A stretch of DNA of 64,000 nucleotides from Cinnamomum chago. Taxonomy: Eukaryota > Streptophyta > Magnoliopsida > Laurales > Lauraceae. The notes under the pieces are model-generated. The model was not told the origin of the DNA, searched no databases, and worked only from the letters and a program-made list of their open reading frames with translations. Shown here piece by piece: positions 48,007-59,019 of the stretch (positions are counted from its first letter, which is position 1; each line of letters starts with the position of its first letter). A program made the position numbers and the translations under genes. Location: NCBI GenBank assembly GCA_038049695.1, contig CP142457.1, positions 58,152,501-58,216,500 on the forward strand, written 5' to 3'.

Positions 48007-50454
48007 AACAGATATGCTATGAACTTATTTTCATTTACGAACATGGATTCAAACTTAAATTGGATCAGCCATTTTCAGTGTTACCTGCCAGACAACCAAC
48101 TACCCTGCCAATTGGCCAGGGAACTTTGACGGGTCTAACACGATGGATAAAAATTGCTGGCATTCAGCAGTCATAAATGCATATGAAATGGGTCGTTCGG
48201 AGGTTGATATTGTATTTTGACAACATTATTATCACAGCCTTGTAAAATTCAAAAGAGGGGTTGCGTAGGTGGTTGGTTGGTTGGCAATCCACCACCTTAG
48301 GGCTCGTTTGGTATCGATCCCCTGGATTGACTCCTTTTAGGTGACTCTAATGGCTCGTTGACCCTTTAGGTGGGCTTAAAAACAGCTTTGACCCTTTTAT
48401 TTCGGATCAACTTTATGAATTCCACTTTATCATTTCAATTTATCTAAAGCCAAATCTTTAAATAAGTTGAGTTTCTTCATACTTATCCAAACCATTTTAC
48501 CTAGGCGGATCTCCAACCCACACTTTACTCCGCCGTGCTGTTGGCCGGCCTTAAATTGAAACTACGGTGAAAATTCGTTGGTAAAAACAGATGTTATTCA
48601 TGTGAGCCCAGTGGGAGGGAGCACTATAAAATATTGAGGACAGTGGGATAACTTTGCAATATTTTCTAGAATCACTGTTTCATGAAACACAGAGTTTTTT
48701 GAAAGGCTGCGATCGTTGTTGGTGGGCTTTTACATCTCCTACTTGCAACACAGGGTGATTGGATTTGATTTTACAATTGGTTACCAGACCAAAATCCCAT
48801 CAGCTTTTTATTTTTTATTTTATTTCTACATGCTTTATATTTCTAATCAAAACCATTCAATTTGTTTATTAAACTAATAAATTTTATGTTTCTTAACTTG
48901 ATTATATTAAATCTTCATAAATTTTGAATAATTTGTGAAAAAGTAAAAAAAAAATAATCCAACCTATGGATCCAATTTTCTGCACCTTTTTGGGCCTCCA
49001 ATAAATAGGCCGTACCGTTCAATATTCTCATTTTAATGTAAGCATGAAGTTGTTTAGTTTCATATCTTAAGTCTTCATTATTGATTTTGGAAAATTTGTG
49101 AATAACTTTTAAAAAACCCATACACATCTAAAATCAATGGATGTACTTGTATTCTCACGTAAAAATAGTGATTTTCACGAACATGATAATTTATTTCAGC
49201 TTGTCTAACATTTAGATATGTACATGTCATAAATTTTCCTATTCCCTGTGTAAAATGCAAATGACCCTTCTCAGTAATAGTAATAGCGTGTTGTCAGTCG
49301 GTGGCCTTCTTGGATTGAAATTTCCTGCCTATCTATTCTCTTTGGACTTTGGGTGGTTACAGCAGTTAGTCATGGAAAACGATGGTGATCCGAGCTGTTG
49401 TTGATGTGGATCAAAGGACAAGACCAGAATTTTCTGTCTCTGTGTTTTTTGTTCTAAAGTTTTGACTTTTTTTGCATATATTGCTTTGAATTCTACATTT
49501 GTACAAGGAAGACAATAAGGTTGACTACGATGGGCACGTTTGGTTGGCAGAGGACATTGACCAAGAACAGGGCTTGTTGACGACCTCAATCCCTAGCTCA
49601 ACTACCCACAAAAAATCTTTATTAATTAAGACCATCGGTTTTACTAAAATGAATCCATCGTTCTTCAAAGCAGCACCTGCTAAGGTCTGGTCATGGGGGG
49701 GTTAGAGCCATGTAGTCATGGCTTTCTGGGTTTTTTTTTTTTGGTAAATAGTCATGGTTTTCTGGTTGTTGTTTGGTCATTGCATAAGATGTTCAACTGA
49801 AAATGGTTCCCTGCCTACCCACTCTGGAGAAATGGAATAGACACATGTAAGGAAATGAATAAACCCGTGTTTGGACTGTGGACCATTGTCCATTGGAAAA
49901 GTCAGTCGGGGTGCCCCGGACGGACCCCGACTAGACGCGCTGTTGTCCATTGTGGATCCCTCCCCTTCCCCAAGGACCTTGACTTTGCCAAGTTTGAATT
50001 AGTGGATAATGGTTAGATATTCATTTTCCTTTTATCCTTTTGAATAGTTTCTTTAATAAAGAAGGGATTAATTCATAGGCATTTATGAATCTTCGCCTCC
50101 CGTTTTTTTTTTTTTTTTTTTAATGTAAAGACTAGGGAGTCATGCTCTCTTACCCCATAAAAGAGATGCTAGGTGTCTATGATAAAGCTGACCATTAGCC
50201 TAACATTGATCTTTTTAAATTTACTCAATTTTAGCCACTTTTAAGAATATATATTTTTCAAAACTCTTGAAAGTTTGATCCCATGCAAACAAATGGCCCA
50301 AGGAAAAACTTTAGCCAAAAGTTTGATGGATTGCTCTATTGAGGAATGGATTGCATCTAATAAGGAGGGAAATGATGCAAATTTTCAATGAAAGGATTGC
50401 GAACGGGATGACAATTCCGGCAAAGATGATACTACAGAAATTGAATTCTTCTAT

Positions 50455-50749
50455 GATGGAGATGTGGACAAAGACTCTAATAAATTGGGTCTAGGTGGTA
50501 TTGCACTCAAGTCTCAAGCGTGATGATCAGGTTCAAATACAGTATTCAAAACTGAAGAAAGGTGATTCTTCTCTGATAGCTGAAATCCTTGTAGTAGATG
50601 AGGCTATGGACTTAGATATACAACACGGATGGAGGAAAGTTAGCTTTCATGATTCGCTGATGTCTATATATGCAATTAACTCCAATGCAAATGATCCATC
50701 TTGGGAGATTTATGCTCTAGTGCAAAAGATAATAGAGAATGCAAAATAA
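50455..50749 (+). pseudogene. LINE RNase H domain remnant
   Basis: The frame reads AEILVVDEAMDLDIQHGWRK, VSFHDSLMSIYAINS and PSWEIYALVQKI, which lines up with the second half of the RNase H domain at the end of plant L1-type LINEs (E of AEIL, D of HDS). Upstream GLGGIALK near 50490 looks like the domain's first strand. Short, with stops before it. Confidence 0.65.
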
Positions 50750-50828
50750 TTCACCGTAGTAAAATTTAAGGCAATCCGTAGAATTAACATTGTCAAAGCT
50801 CAGATTTAAATTCAAATTGTGACTCTAT

Positions 50829-51656
50829 TGTGTGGGGACATCCCCTAACAACGAAAGGGTATAGCCCGATCTCGGCAAGACATCCGCTAGGGTCTCGCGC
50901 ACGGTCACGGACCGACCCACTTGCTTTCTTATACACCGTTTCGGCTTCGGCGCCTCTCTACGTTGGTCTCGGTAGAAACCAACCGACCCGCTTCGGCCAC
51001 ACGGGTGCCATGTCCATATCGGTCTCGGTTGTGAGCCTGTAGTCGCGGCATGAGTCTCCCAACCAGAGCAGGGCCTGACAGCCACGTCCCATGCAGGACA
51101 CGTGGTTGAACGTCAGCACGCGCTGACAGGACAGATACATCATCCCAGCCGTCCATCCCTACCAAATCTCTGGCAAAGCCATATCCAATGGCTGCAACCA
51201 TATGTGGGCAGGGCCCAAGATAGGATCCGATGAGACCTCAGCCGCCCACAGATCAAGGCCAGATCAGGCTCAATGTGACGGGCATTAAATGCAATATGGG
51301 CTATGATGGATCTTCATTAATGACTCTATGGGCTGATAAGACCCCAGCAGTCAGATCACTGGGCCCATTCACGCAGGCAGTAAAGAACTTTCTCATATAA
51401 GGTAAGGAACCGCCCGAAAAAGAGGTATGCACACTTACATGCAAAATACTCCCTAAATGTTTCTCTATTCTTCTCCAACCTGCACTCACTTAGGCATCGG
51501 AGAGCCCTGCGCTGCCCACAGCCATGGTCCTTTGACGTCTTCTTCTTCTTCTTCTCCCCTTTCAGGTTCCCAGATCAAGCAGTTCTACCTCTGGTCTTTT
51601 GGATAAGTCTCTTGAGGCACTCCTTTAAACTTGTGAGTATATTTTTTGTACTTACA
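50829..51656 (+). mobile_element. solo LTR, probably Ty3/Gypsy (828 bp)
   Basis: Starts TGTGTGGGGACATCCCC and ends GTACTTACA, flanked by TCTAT at 50824-50828 and 51657-51661. It holds a TATA-like CATATAAGG at 51395 and CACTTAGGCATCGGAGAGCC at 51488, the motif seen near transcript starts of many plant Gypsy LTRs. GC-rich and CpG-rich compared with its flanks. No internal region. Confidence 0.8.
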
Positions 51657-51661
51657 TCTAT

Positions 51662-52260
51662 GAAGGAGCATGTAATTATCTTTTTTAAATAAATCAACTA
51701 TTTCCTCCCTAAATTTTGGGGGAAACAAGGATCGCGTCATCTGGAACATGTAAGCTGCCTGTCATTATTTTAGAGTTGAGACTACTTCAAAGTCAAGCCT
51801 TGTGCAGATAGAAGGATATGGAATGATGGAGCCATGCCAACCAATTCCACCAGTGAATCTGCTAATCTGATTATGTACTGACGATCACCAATTAATTTCT
51901 CGCGGCAGATGCGTGTGTTTCATGTCACAGTTAGTGGAGCCTGATGTGATAGGGAGGTCCCCCATCTTTTCTAATTGAAGGGTGGCCGGCCCTACATGCC
52001 GACTTCTTCTCCATATCAATCTGACTAGATATAACTTGACCCTTTGCCATGCCCACAAGTTGGGGTGTCCAAGGGCATTGCCAGCAAGCTGGGCTCGGGG
52101 TTCTCCAAAGCCCCACCCTTAACATAAGTGGGCTGGACTCAGGGCTGGCCAATGTGCTTGGAGGGCTTACACTACCCGATCGAACCTAAATGAAATCAGA
52201 ACTCCAATTTGATCTATTAATTTCCCACTCAGGTTGCAAATCGCGTTGAGCAAGGTCGAC
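51662..52260. other. gene-free spacer
   Basis: No gene seen. GGGGTGTCCAAGGGCATTGCC at about 52063-52083 faintly resembles the hAT MITE family terminus. Confidence 0.4.
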
Positions 52261-52264
52261 TCGG

Positions 52265-52447
52265 GTCAAGGGTGGACCCTGAAAATTTATCTTAAGGGGC
52301 TTAATGTAAAAGAAATACTGTCGGAAGGGGAAAATGAAAAAGTAAAAACACATTAATTATTAGAATCTGCAGGTTTTTTTTTTTTTTAGTTCTCAAGTAG
52401 GGCGGGGGCTTCAGCCCCGGACCCTTGTATCAAGATCCGCCACTAAT
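52265..52447. repeat. hAT-like remnant with GGCGGATC end
   Basis: Right end ATCAAGATCCGCCACTAA is the inverse of TTAGTGGCGGATCTTGAT, the terminal type of 16556-17583. The left end GGGTGGACCCTGAAAATTT is its imperfect inverse. No target duplication seen. Confidence 0.4.
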
Positions 52448-52487
52448 TTGAGATGAGTTTATATCCAAATTTCCCAAATATGAGAAC

Positions 52488-52962
52488 AGCTACTTACCTC
52501 ACTGGTAAGTGAGATAGTTCTCACCTAGCAGCCTAGGGTTCGAACCCTAGGTAGGCCACCCTTTTTCCACTTCTGTGGGTCGTCTTCCTGCTTGTAGGGG
52601 TGTTCATGGCCCGACCCGACTTTAGAAACACTAGCTGAAGCCCGACACAGGCCACAAAAGTTAGGCCCGAGCCCGCCCAATTAATCAATCGAGCCGGGCT
52701 GAACCTGGCTTTTCATCACTTTTGTGGGTATTAGAGCACTAATTAAATTACATGCATTTCTTACACAAGCCGGGCCGGGCTGGGTTATGGGCTTTCTATC
52801 ACTTAATCCAAGCCCGTCCCGATTATTAACTGAGCTCGCCTGGCCCATGAGCAACCCAACCCGCTTGTGTGGACTATCTTCTCGTGTGTGTGTGGGGGGC
52901 CGGGGACTCAAGACAACCCCCTCTTGAGTCCCAGCCCCTTGACTGGACTACCAAAAAAAATT
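52488..52962 (+). mobile_element. SINE interrupted by a hAT MITE
   Basis: Parts 52488-52594 and 52868-52962 together match the SINE at 2798-3013 (GATAGTTCTCAC, CCTAGGGTT box B region, GCCACCCTTTTTCC) and end TTGACTGGACTACC plus eight A. The middle is the MITE at 52595-52859. Confidence 0.65.
52595..52859. mobile_element. hAT MITE, TAGGGGTGTTCATGG family, copy 2
   Basis: Starts TAGGGGTGTTCATGGCCC and ends GGCCCATGAGCAACCCAA. Flanks CCTGCTTG (52587-52594) and CCCGCTTG (52860-52867) are an 8-bp duplication with one change. Inserted into a SINE. Confidence 0.8.
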
Positions 52963-53733
52963 AGTATCCAAAATTAGAAAGAGGAGTGAGAGAGTATCCA
53001 GTGGGTCGGTTCTCCAGTTCCACAGTTGATAACATCTAACAGTATACCGCTTCCTTTGTTCATGAATCCATTCCTCAACAGGTTGAAAATATGATTGTAT
53101 TTAATTTTCACCAAGGTTTTCATAATTTAATGACGAAATTGGAACCACTATGATTGGAACATTGGCCCATCATATCATTAACTTGAAATCTCAGATTTAT
53201 AGCTGACACCACCTTCAGTATTTACACAAGCAATCCACAATAAATGTGAATTATTCAATCCTACCCTAGTGAACTGAGGTCACTAACATGAAATGTGACC
53301 CACTAACCATCAACTACAAACTGCTATCCAAGGCCCATGTAACCCCGGTATCTAGTCTACAGATGATATAAGTGTGTATAAATTAAAATGTATAAAATGT
53401 GGAAATGTTCTCCCAGGAGTAAACTACATGAGCAGTCCACCTATTTAGGGCCACTTGAGCCAACCTTTGATCCTCGCAACATTTATTCTAGTCCTGTCAT
53501 CCCATGACTTGATATCATACCTCATTTTACACTATTTTAAACTTCACTCAATGTTGGATTGAATCTATAAAAAATCCACAATAAAGACGCATTAAATTTT
53601 AAGGCTATTAAATCAAGGACTACGATACTCTCGTGGCCTGATTTTTCTGCTTCCCAATGTCCATATGGAGAACTTTTAATTTGATTTGCTCTCATTGATA
53701 CACATTCCTCTAAGCAAGCCCCATTAGCTGGAG

Positions 53734-54037
53734 TTGGGGTGTTCATGGCCCGGATCAGGCCAGGCTTATGCATATCCCTGCCTGTCCAACTTGAGAAACA
53801 CAAGCATATATGTGGCCCAAGCTGACACAAGCCATAAAATGTCAGCCTTAATCAGCCCAATTGGTCAATCAGGCTGGGAAGAACTTTCCTTTTTATCCAT
53901 TGTTTCTATGTTTGGACAAAATTACCGGCGCTCCATATTCAGGCCAGGCCGGGTCAGGATTTGGGATTTCTATCACTAAATCGAAACTTGGATCAAACAG
54001 GATGGGCTCAGGTTGGCCTAGTCCATGAGCACCCCAA
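53734..54037. mobile_element. hAT MITE, TAGGGGTGTTCATGG family, copy 3
   Basis: Starts TTGGGGTGTTCATGGCCC and ends GTCCATGAGCACCCCAA, near-perfect inverted ends. Internal order (GCCAGGC, GAGAAACAC, CAGCCCAATT) follows the other copies. No matching 8-bp flanks remain. Confidence 0.7.
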
Positions 54038-54797
54038 CCTATAAGTAATATGGTGTCTGCTTGTAGGAGAACATTCTCCACTATTATGTAAATAGAATGC
54101 TCAAGTCAATACAGGCAGTGAACCCGACAAGCCCATCCAACTTTTACTTTCAGGATCAGGCTATGCAGGTTTGGGTGTTGTCGATCCCGCACTTTGCCTC
54201 GGGCCGGTGCTTGTTCTCAATTGCCACCTGCAGAAAGAGTCATGAAGAGTTGCTACCTCACAACAACTACTATTGCAGCCTTGCAGTAACATCCTGTAAG
54301 ACCCCGACCCCGCCTAGGTTTGATTAGCACTTAATTAATCTTGATTAAGTGCCTAATTGGTGTTTTGGTTGGTTTTGTATAGGGTTAATTAGATTAGTGG
54401 GTTTGACCCAAGTTAGATGGAGCTATAACCTCTTTATAGTTTTAATCATGCATGTACATTTCTAGCATTAGTGGGTCTTCATGTGCATTTCATCAAACAC
54501 TTTCCCTACATTAAGTCCTATGTGTGGACCCAAACCAATTGGACCCAAAACAATCGGACCCAAAACAACCCATATCCAGACCTTTTTCCAAGCCCAAAAT
54601 CAGACCCAAGTCCTTTTCCCAAATTCTTCAAAACTGGGAGGGTTTGCATGCAGGACCCAAACTCAATTCCCATTTAGTGAACCCATCCATCCCAACGATT
54701 TCCACCTTCTTTCTTTCTTCTCATTCTGAGTGAACAAGAGATCATCTCTCTGCTGCTCCTTCTCTTCTTCTTCTTCTTTCTTATTCATTTTCGTTCT

Positions 54798-54920
54798 TGT
54801 AAGGATATAATTGGCTAATTCATTGGGATATGGACAAAACTGGGACTCATATCAATTTGTATTGCGTCTAGGATTGGACTGCAAGTATTCTAAGAAGGAG
54901 GAGTTCGGTCTCTGTCAAAT
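54798..54920 (+). repeat. truncated 5' LTR
   Basis: Matches the first ~122 bp of the 3' LTR without a difference, then passes directly into the primer-binding site at 54919-54932. About 760 bp present in the 3' LTR are missing. Confidence 0.85.
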
Positions 54921-54932
54921 TGGTATCAGAGC
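54919..54932 (+). other. primer-binding site (initiator-Met tRNA)
   Basis: ATTGGTATCAGAGC, complementary to the 3' end of plant initiator-methionine tRNA and standard for Copia elements. Confidence 0.85.
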
Positions 54933-54972
54933 TGGTTACACTAAGTTATTGTGTGATCAAGTTACTGATCTC

Positions 54973-55623
54973 ATGGATATCATCAGAGAAGGAACCTCGA
55001 CCAACAAGCCCCCCCTTCTAGATGGATCAAATTATGCTTATTGGAAAGGTCGGATGATAGCCTTCTTTAGGGCAATCGATGATCATGTTTGGGACATAGT
55101 GGCTGATGGATACACTGCACCCACTATGACGGTTGAAGGTCAAATCAGACCAAAACCTAAAGCACAGTGGACCGCTGATGAAAAGGCCAAATCAAACTAT
55201 AATAATAAGGCCATTCATGCTATCTACAATGGTGTCACTCAAACTGAGTTTCATAGAATTTCTGCCTGCACCACTGCAAAAGCTGCATGGGATTTGCTTC
55301 AAACTGTTCATGAAGGAACAGAAATTGTCAGGCAAACGAAACTCCAAAATCTGACAACGGCTTTTGAAACGATTCGAATGAAAGAATCTGAATCCTTTGA
55401 TGATTTTAACACGAAATTGTCAAAAATCGTAAATTCATGCCATACCTTGGGAGAGCCGGTACCTCCATCAAAGGTTGTTAAAAAGATTTTGAGGTCTCTC
55501 CCCGAAAGGTTTCGTCCAAAAGTTGTTGCTATTGAGGAGCATCAAGATCTGAACTCAATATCTGTTGAAGAATTGGTTGGAAATTTACAGACTTTTGAGG
55601 CAAATCACTGCCCACTCTCATGA
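54973..55623 (+). CDS. gag: Copia-type gag (UBN2 family), 216 aa
   Basis: The capsid-like protein of Copia retrotransposons. LDGSNYAYWKGRMIAFF (residues ~16-32) is the usual N-terminal signature, followed by AKAAWDLLQTVHEGT, RQTKLQNLTTAFETIRM, LSKIVNSCHTLGEPV, KKILRSLPERFRPK and SVEELVGNLQTFE of the UBN2 domain. It stops at 55623 before any zinc knuckle (CX2CX4HX4C) or protease, so it is shorter than normal. I start at the ATG of MDIIREGT, just after the PBS; an upstream in-frame extension would begin in the LTR and lacks an ATG. Its TGA overlaps the ATG of the next frame (ATGA at 55620-55623). Confidence 0.85.
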   Translation: MDIIREGTSTNKPPLLDGSNYAYWKGRMIAFFRAIDDHVWDIVADGYTAPTMTVEGQIRPKPKAQWTADEKAKSNYNNKAIHAIYNGVTQTEFHRISACTTAKAAWDLLQTVHEGTEIVRQTKLQNLTTAFETIRMKESESFDDFNTKLSKIVNSCHTLGEPVPPSKVVKKILRSLPERFRPKVVAIEEHQDLNSISVEELVGNLQTFEANHCPLS

Positions 55624-56423
55624 AGTTTGATTCCAAGGTTATTCATGTAGACCTGGTTCGAGAGTTTTACTGTAATTTGGAAGTTATGGAAAATGGTTCA
55701 ATCAAATCCTATGTGCGGGGAAAATGGATTACCATCTCCGTTGCAGACATTGCCGAGTTCATCAATATTCCTGAAGTGGAGGGTGCGGCCTATCCAATAC
55801 CAGATGAGTTGGAAGCTCCTATCGATTATGATGTCATAGCAACTACTCTTTGTGGTGTGCCCACACACTGGCCCGGGGGGATTATCACACATGGAAATCT
55901 TACTGCTGAATATCGGTTTCTTAACCGGTTTGTTTGTCACAACTTGGAACCCCGAGGTCACACTTCTGATGTTGCACAGAAGAATGGCTACTTGCTCTAT
56001 TGTATTGGAACTGGACTGAGTGTCAACATACCACTGACCTACCTTCATGTTCTGGTTAGAACCCTGACGGCTAAGAGGAATTCGTTGCTGCCTTTTGGAG
56101 TGTTCATTACTGAGTTTCTTGCTTACAAGGAGATCCAAGTGCGGCAAAATGAACCCTCAATTAACGTCAAGAATCCTATAAATGCTGGCACCATTGCTCA
56201 GTCATCAGCGCACAGTAATCCCGCACAACGAGCAGCTCCCGCTCCTCAGGCTGAAGAGGAAGATGATGCACCAGCTGAGGGGGAGCAACCAGGGTGGAAT
56301 CAACGCTTTGATCAGTTGGAACTCCAGGTTCAGGGTCTCTCCACCAGGGTTGACTCTGGGTTCAATCAAATCAATGCAGCCCTGGCTGACTTCTTTGCTA
56401 GGATGGGACATGGCCCCCAATGA
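55620..56423 (+). CDS. second ORF of the Copia-like element, putative plant transposon protein domain (267 aa)
   Basis: Residues ~8-160 (VREFYCNLEVMENGSIKSYV, RGKWITISVADIAEFINIP, RFVCHNLEPRGHTSDVAQKN, YLLYCIGTGLSVNIPLTYLH) resemble the family annotated in plants as putative plant transposon protein, found in retrotransposon-derived genes; its biochemical role is unknown. Residues ~195-225 are Ala/Pro/Glu-rich and acidic, and the C-terminus (LELQVQGLSTRVDSGFNQIN) looks like a short coiled coil. It replaces the pol region expected here. The frame is open and clean, consistent with a young copy. The match is from memory of the family and was not searched. Confidence 0.65.
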   Translation: MKFDSKVIHVDLVREFYCNLEVMENGSIKSYVRGKWITISVADIAEFINIPEVEGAAYPIPDELEAPIDYDVIATTLCGVPTHWPGGIITHGNLTAEYRFLNRFVCHNLEPRGHTSDVAQKNGYLLYCIGTGLSVNIPLTYLHVLVRTLTAKRNSLLPFGVFITEFLAYKEIQVRQNEPSINVKNPINAGTIAQSSAHSNPAQRAAPAPQAEEEDDAPAEGEQPGWNQRFDQLELQVQGLSTRVDSGFNQINAALADFFARMGHGPQ

Positions 56424-56819
56424 TTCTTCTTTGCCTATGGATTATGGTTACTCTGTTTATGGTTACTGTTGACATGTTTTTGTTGCCTTCTGGACTATTT
56501 CTTAGACTTTCTGTTATAATGCTTCGTACTCTTGTCTGCTACATTCATAGTTCACTCTTTATGTTATGCACTTTATGATGATGCTTCCTCTTGACAATTT
56601 CTGTCCAAAAAGGGGGAGTGTGGTGTGTGTTATTTATTCTATGATGCTTGTCACTTGATCTTTACTTGAAAGATTCTGCAGGTACTCTGAGCGATTTTTC
56701 TCAAACATACAGAAGTCTCACCTTGAGTTGTTTAATCTTGTTTTTTGGTTTTAGTTTTCTAGAAGGGTAGACTTTTCATGTATTAGGGGTTTTGTCCATG
56801 AATTGCCAAAGGGGGAGAT
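56424..56819 (+). other. 3' untranslated part and polypurine tracts of the element
   Basis: Non-coding. AAAAAGGGGGAG near 56608 and AAAGGGGGAGA at 56808-56818 are two purine tracts; the second abuts the 3' LTR and is the likely plus-strand primer. Confidence 0.7.
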
Positions 56820-57703
56820 TGTAAGGATATAATTGGCTAATTCATTGGGATATGGACAAAACTGGGACTCATATCAATTTGTATTGCGTCTAGGATTGGA
56901 CTGCAAGTATTCTAAGAAGGAGGAGTTCGGTCTCTGTCAAATTGGTCTGGTCGCTCGAGCGATCATACATCCGCTCGAGCGAACCTATCACAGAGACTTG
57001 GTCGCTCGACCACATTTTAATATTCGCTCGACCAAAGAATCCCTGCGCTGTCCGGAAGTTACTGAAGTAAGGGTCGCTCGAGCGAACCCTCTTGATCGCT
57101 CGAGCGAACCTGGGATTCCTGTTCCAACTACATCTCTTATTTCTATTTTCAAGGAAAGTAGTTGCCTGATTTGAGAAAGCTTGCTGCACGAATTTCTTCC
57201 TTTATATAGTCCATACATCTCTCCTCTCTGGGTATCTCTTTTGAAGAAGAATTATTATTGAGAGAGTTTTGAGAGATTCATCCTCCTGCCCCAAGGCTGC
57301 CATCATTGAAGCAATGCTGCAAGTTCAAGCCTTGAGATGAGTTCCATCAATCTTCTTGAAGTCATTGGTGTTCAAGCATGGTGAAGGTGTACGGCGAGTT
57401 GTCGGCAAGTCCTTGCAGTCCTTAGGTTGAGTCAGCAACTGGGAAAAAGGGTTGTGAGTTTTTCTTGTAACTTTCAATTACAATAGTGCTTGGTTGTCTG
57501 TTGGTCTAGACGATAAGACCCGTGGTTTTTTCCCGAGTAGGGTTTTCCACGTAAAAATCCTGTGTCTTTATTTCTCTTGTGGTTTGATTGCTTTAAACAT
57601 GATTAGGGTTAATTACTAGTTTAATCACTAGTTATTGATATTCATCTGAGATCGTGTAATCGGGACCTCTGCCTGTGTTAAGGCAAGTTAATTCGTTTTT
57701 TCA
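56820..57703 (+). repeat. full-length 3' LTR (884 bp)
   Basis: TGTAAGG to TTTTTTCA. It carries four exact CGCTCGAGCG palindromes (56952, 56972, 57075, 57097) and two GTCGCTCGAC variants (57001 and about 57023). TTTATATAGTCC near 57201 is a likely TATA box, with a leader after it. Related to the solo LTR at 28881-29705. Confidence 0.85.
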
Positions 57704-58997
57704 GTTCTTCAAGAAGCTTATGGCTGGGCCTGTGCTTGTGGGATTGGAGCTGCAACTCCGCCTCCTCATCGTCCTCAAGCCATCTTTTCCCTCTCATTAT
57801 CCTGCATGTTGCTGGGAATCCTTCTTTCTTGATTCTTCACCTTCCTTTCTTTCAATCTCTTACTTTCATTTATAAGTGGAGAGTGCATGTGAGAAATCTC
57901 CAGTACACCATCTTACCCCTCATCAACAACATCACCAGCAAGCTTAGTCCTCTTTATTTCACGGTCAGGCTTTTCCATGGGTAAGAAATCCTTCCAAATC
58001 ACCCATCTCTTACTGTAAGTGCCTAGAAAAACTCAATTTCATTGCATACATGTTAATGGGTTTCCATTTATTGCATTCACCATCGTAGGATTTGTGTCGA
58101 GTTAACATTTGGAGGTTTGCTTGCATTTGAGCTTAGAGATTGAGGATTTTTGCTTGATTTGAGCCGAAGGAAAAGATTAGAGTGAAAGGCACCAAAATGA
58201 GGCAAGTAAATGAGCAATTTGAGATATATGCATACTAATGAGTCCTTGATTGAAAGTTATAATCCTTTGCATGTTAATGTCAGCCTACTTTTAATAAGAT
58301 TGATATTGAAATGGGTTCTTCTTATTTTTTTTTTTTTTTTTTATTCTTTTGAGATGGGAATGGTTAGATTTGCATGTATGTGTATAAATGGAAGCAAAAA
58401 GGCTCAAATCCTATTTAAATGATCTATGAAATGATCTGGGATGGAGTAGGAAAGATTGGAAAGAAGGTGGTGGAAACACAGTGCAGAAACAGGTTCTGTA
58501 TGGAGAATTTTGCCTAGAATTGGGCCAGTCAGATTGAGCCCGCTCGAGTGGGTTGGCCCATTGGGCCCAACAATGCCAACTTTGAATGGCCATAACTTTT
58601 GACCCATACGTCTAATTTTTTAATTCCATATATCGTTGAAAAACTCTTGTAATGTAGAAACCAATGGAAGACACCTCCTAGTGATTAGAGATTAGGAGAT
58701 GAATTTGATATGGGGACAATTAAACCGGGCCCCATCTCTTTTGGGAAAAAGAGACCATAATCATAGTTTGGACCCTAGATTGGAACCCATGGACTAAAAC
58801 CTTATAATCAATTCCTGAGGATGATTGTGATACAAACACTAAACCAATAAAGTCTTTTGTTGAGAAATGAGTGACTTTGTAGGTCCCTAGACTTGGAAAT
58901 TGTTACACGTGAGAAATCTTGGGTTGATATTATCTCATGTGCCTATCCGTTTGCCTAGCACTTTACCATGGGTGTTGGTTTAGGAATTTCGGTGCAT

Positions 58998-59019
58998 CAC
59001 ACACACACACACACACACA
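58998..59019. repeat. (AC)n microsatellite
   Basis: Eleven AC units inside the large solo LTR. Confidence 0.9.

Larger units (their letters stand above)
45039..50270. other. gene-free region
   Basis: No supported gene in about 5.2 kb. It holds a (GA)n tract at 46721-46749 and a (TA)n tract near 47970-48006. A stretch at 46840-47190 is open on both strands but shows no family motifs. Confidence 0.5.
54798..57703 (+). mobile_element. young non-autonomous Copia-like LTR retrotransposon with gag only
   Basis: Flanked by GTTCT at 54793-54797 and 57704-57708. The 3' LTR (56820-57703, 884 bp) runs TGTAAGG to TTCA; the 5' LTR is cut to about 122 bp. The PBS is TGGTATCAGAGC (54921-54932), matching initiator-Met tRNA, and the polypurine tract AAAGGGGGAGA (56808-56818) precedes the 3' LTR. 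It encodes a UBN2-type gag and a second ORF, but no protease, integrase, reverse transcriptase or RNase H. It must rely on another element for movement. The shared LTR portion is identical at both ends, which points to recent insertion. Confidence 0.85.

Noticed and set aside
50825..51201. Overlapping minus-strand frames at 50825-51201
   Set aside because: They fall inside a GC-rich solo LTR with clear TG/CA ends and target duplication; open frames there are due to base composition.
52525..52560. tRNA gene suggested by GGTTCGAACCC
   Set aside because: The box B motif belongs to a SINE; no cloverleaf with matching acceptor stem can be drawn, and the body recurs elsewhere with a poly(A) end.
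54811..54972. Upstream extension of gag into the LTR
   Set aside because: It lacks an ATG, lies in the LTR and PBS, and gag proteins of this type start near the MDII... methionine after the PBS.
56833..57174. 113-codon frame in the 3' LTR
   Set aside because: It is LTR sequence with no ATG start, and the palindromic repeats give it spurious reading length.
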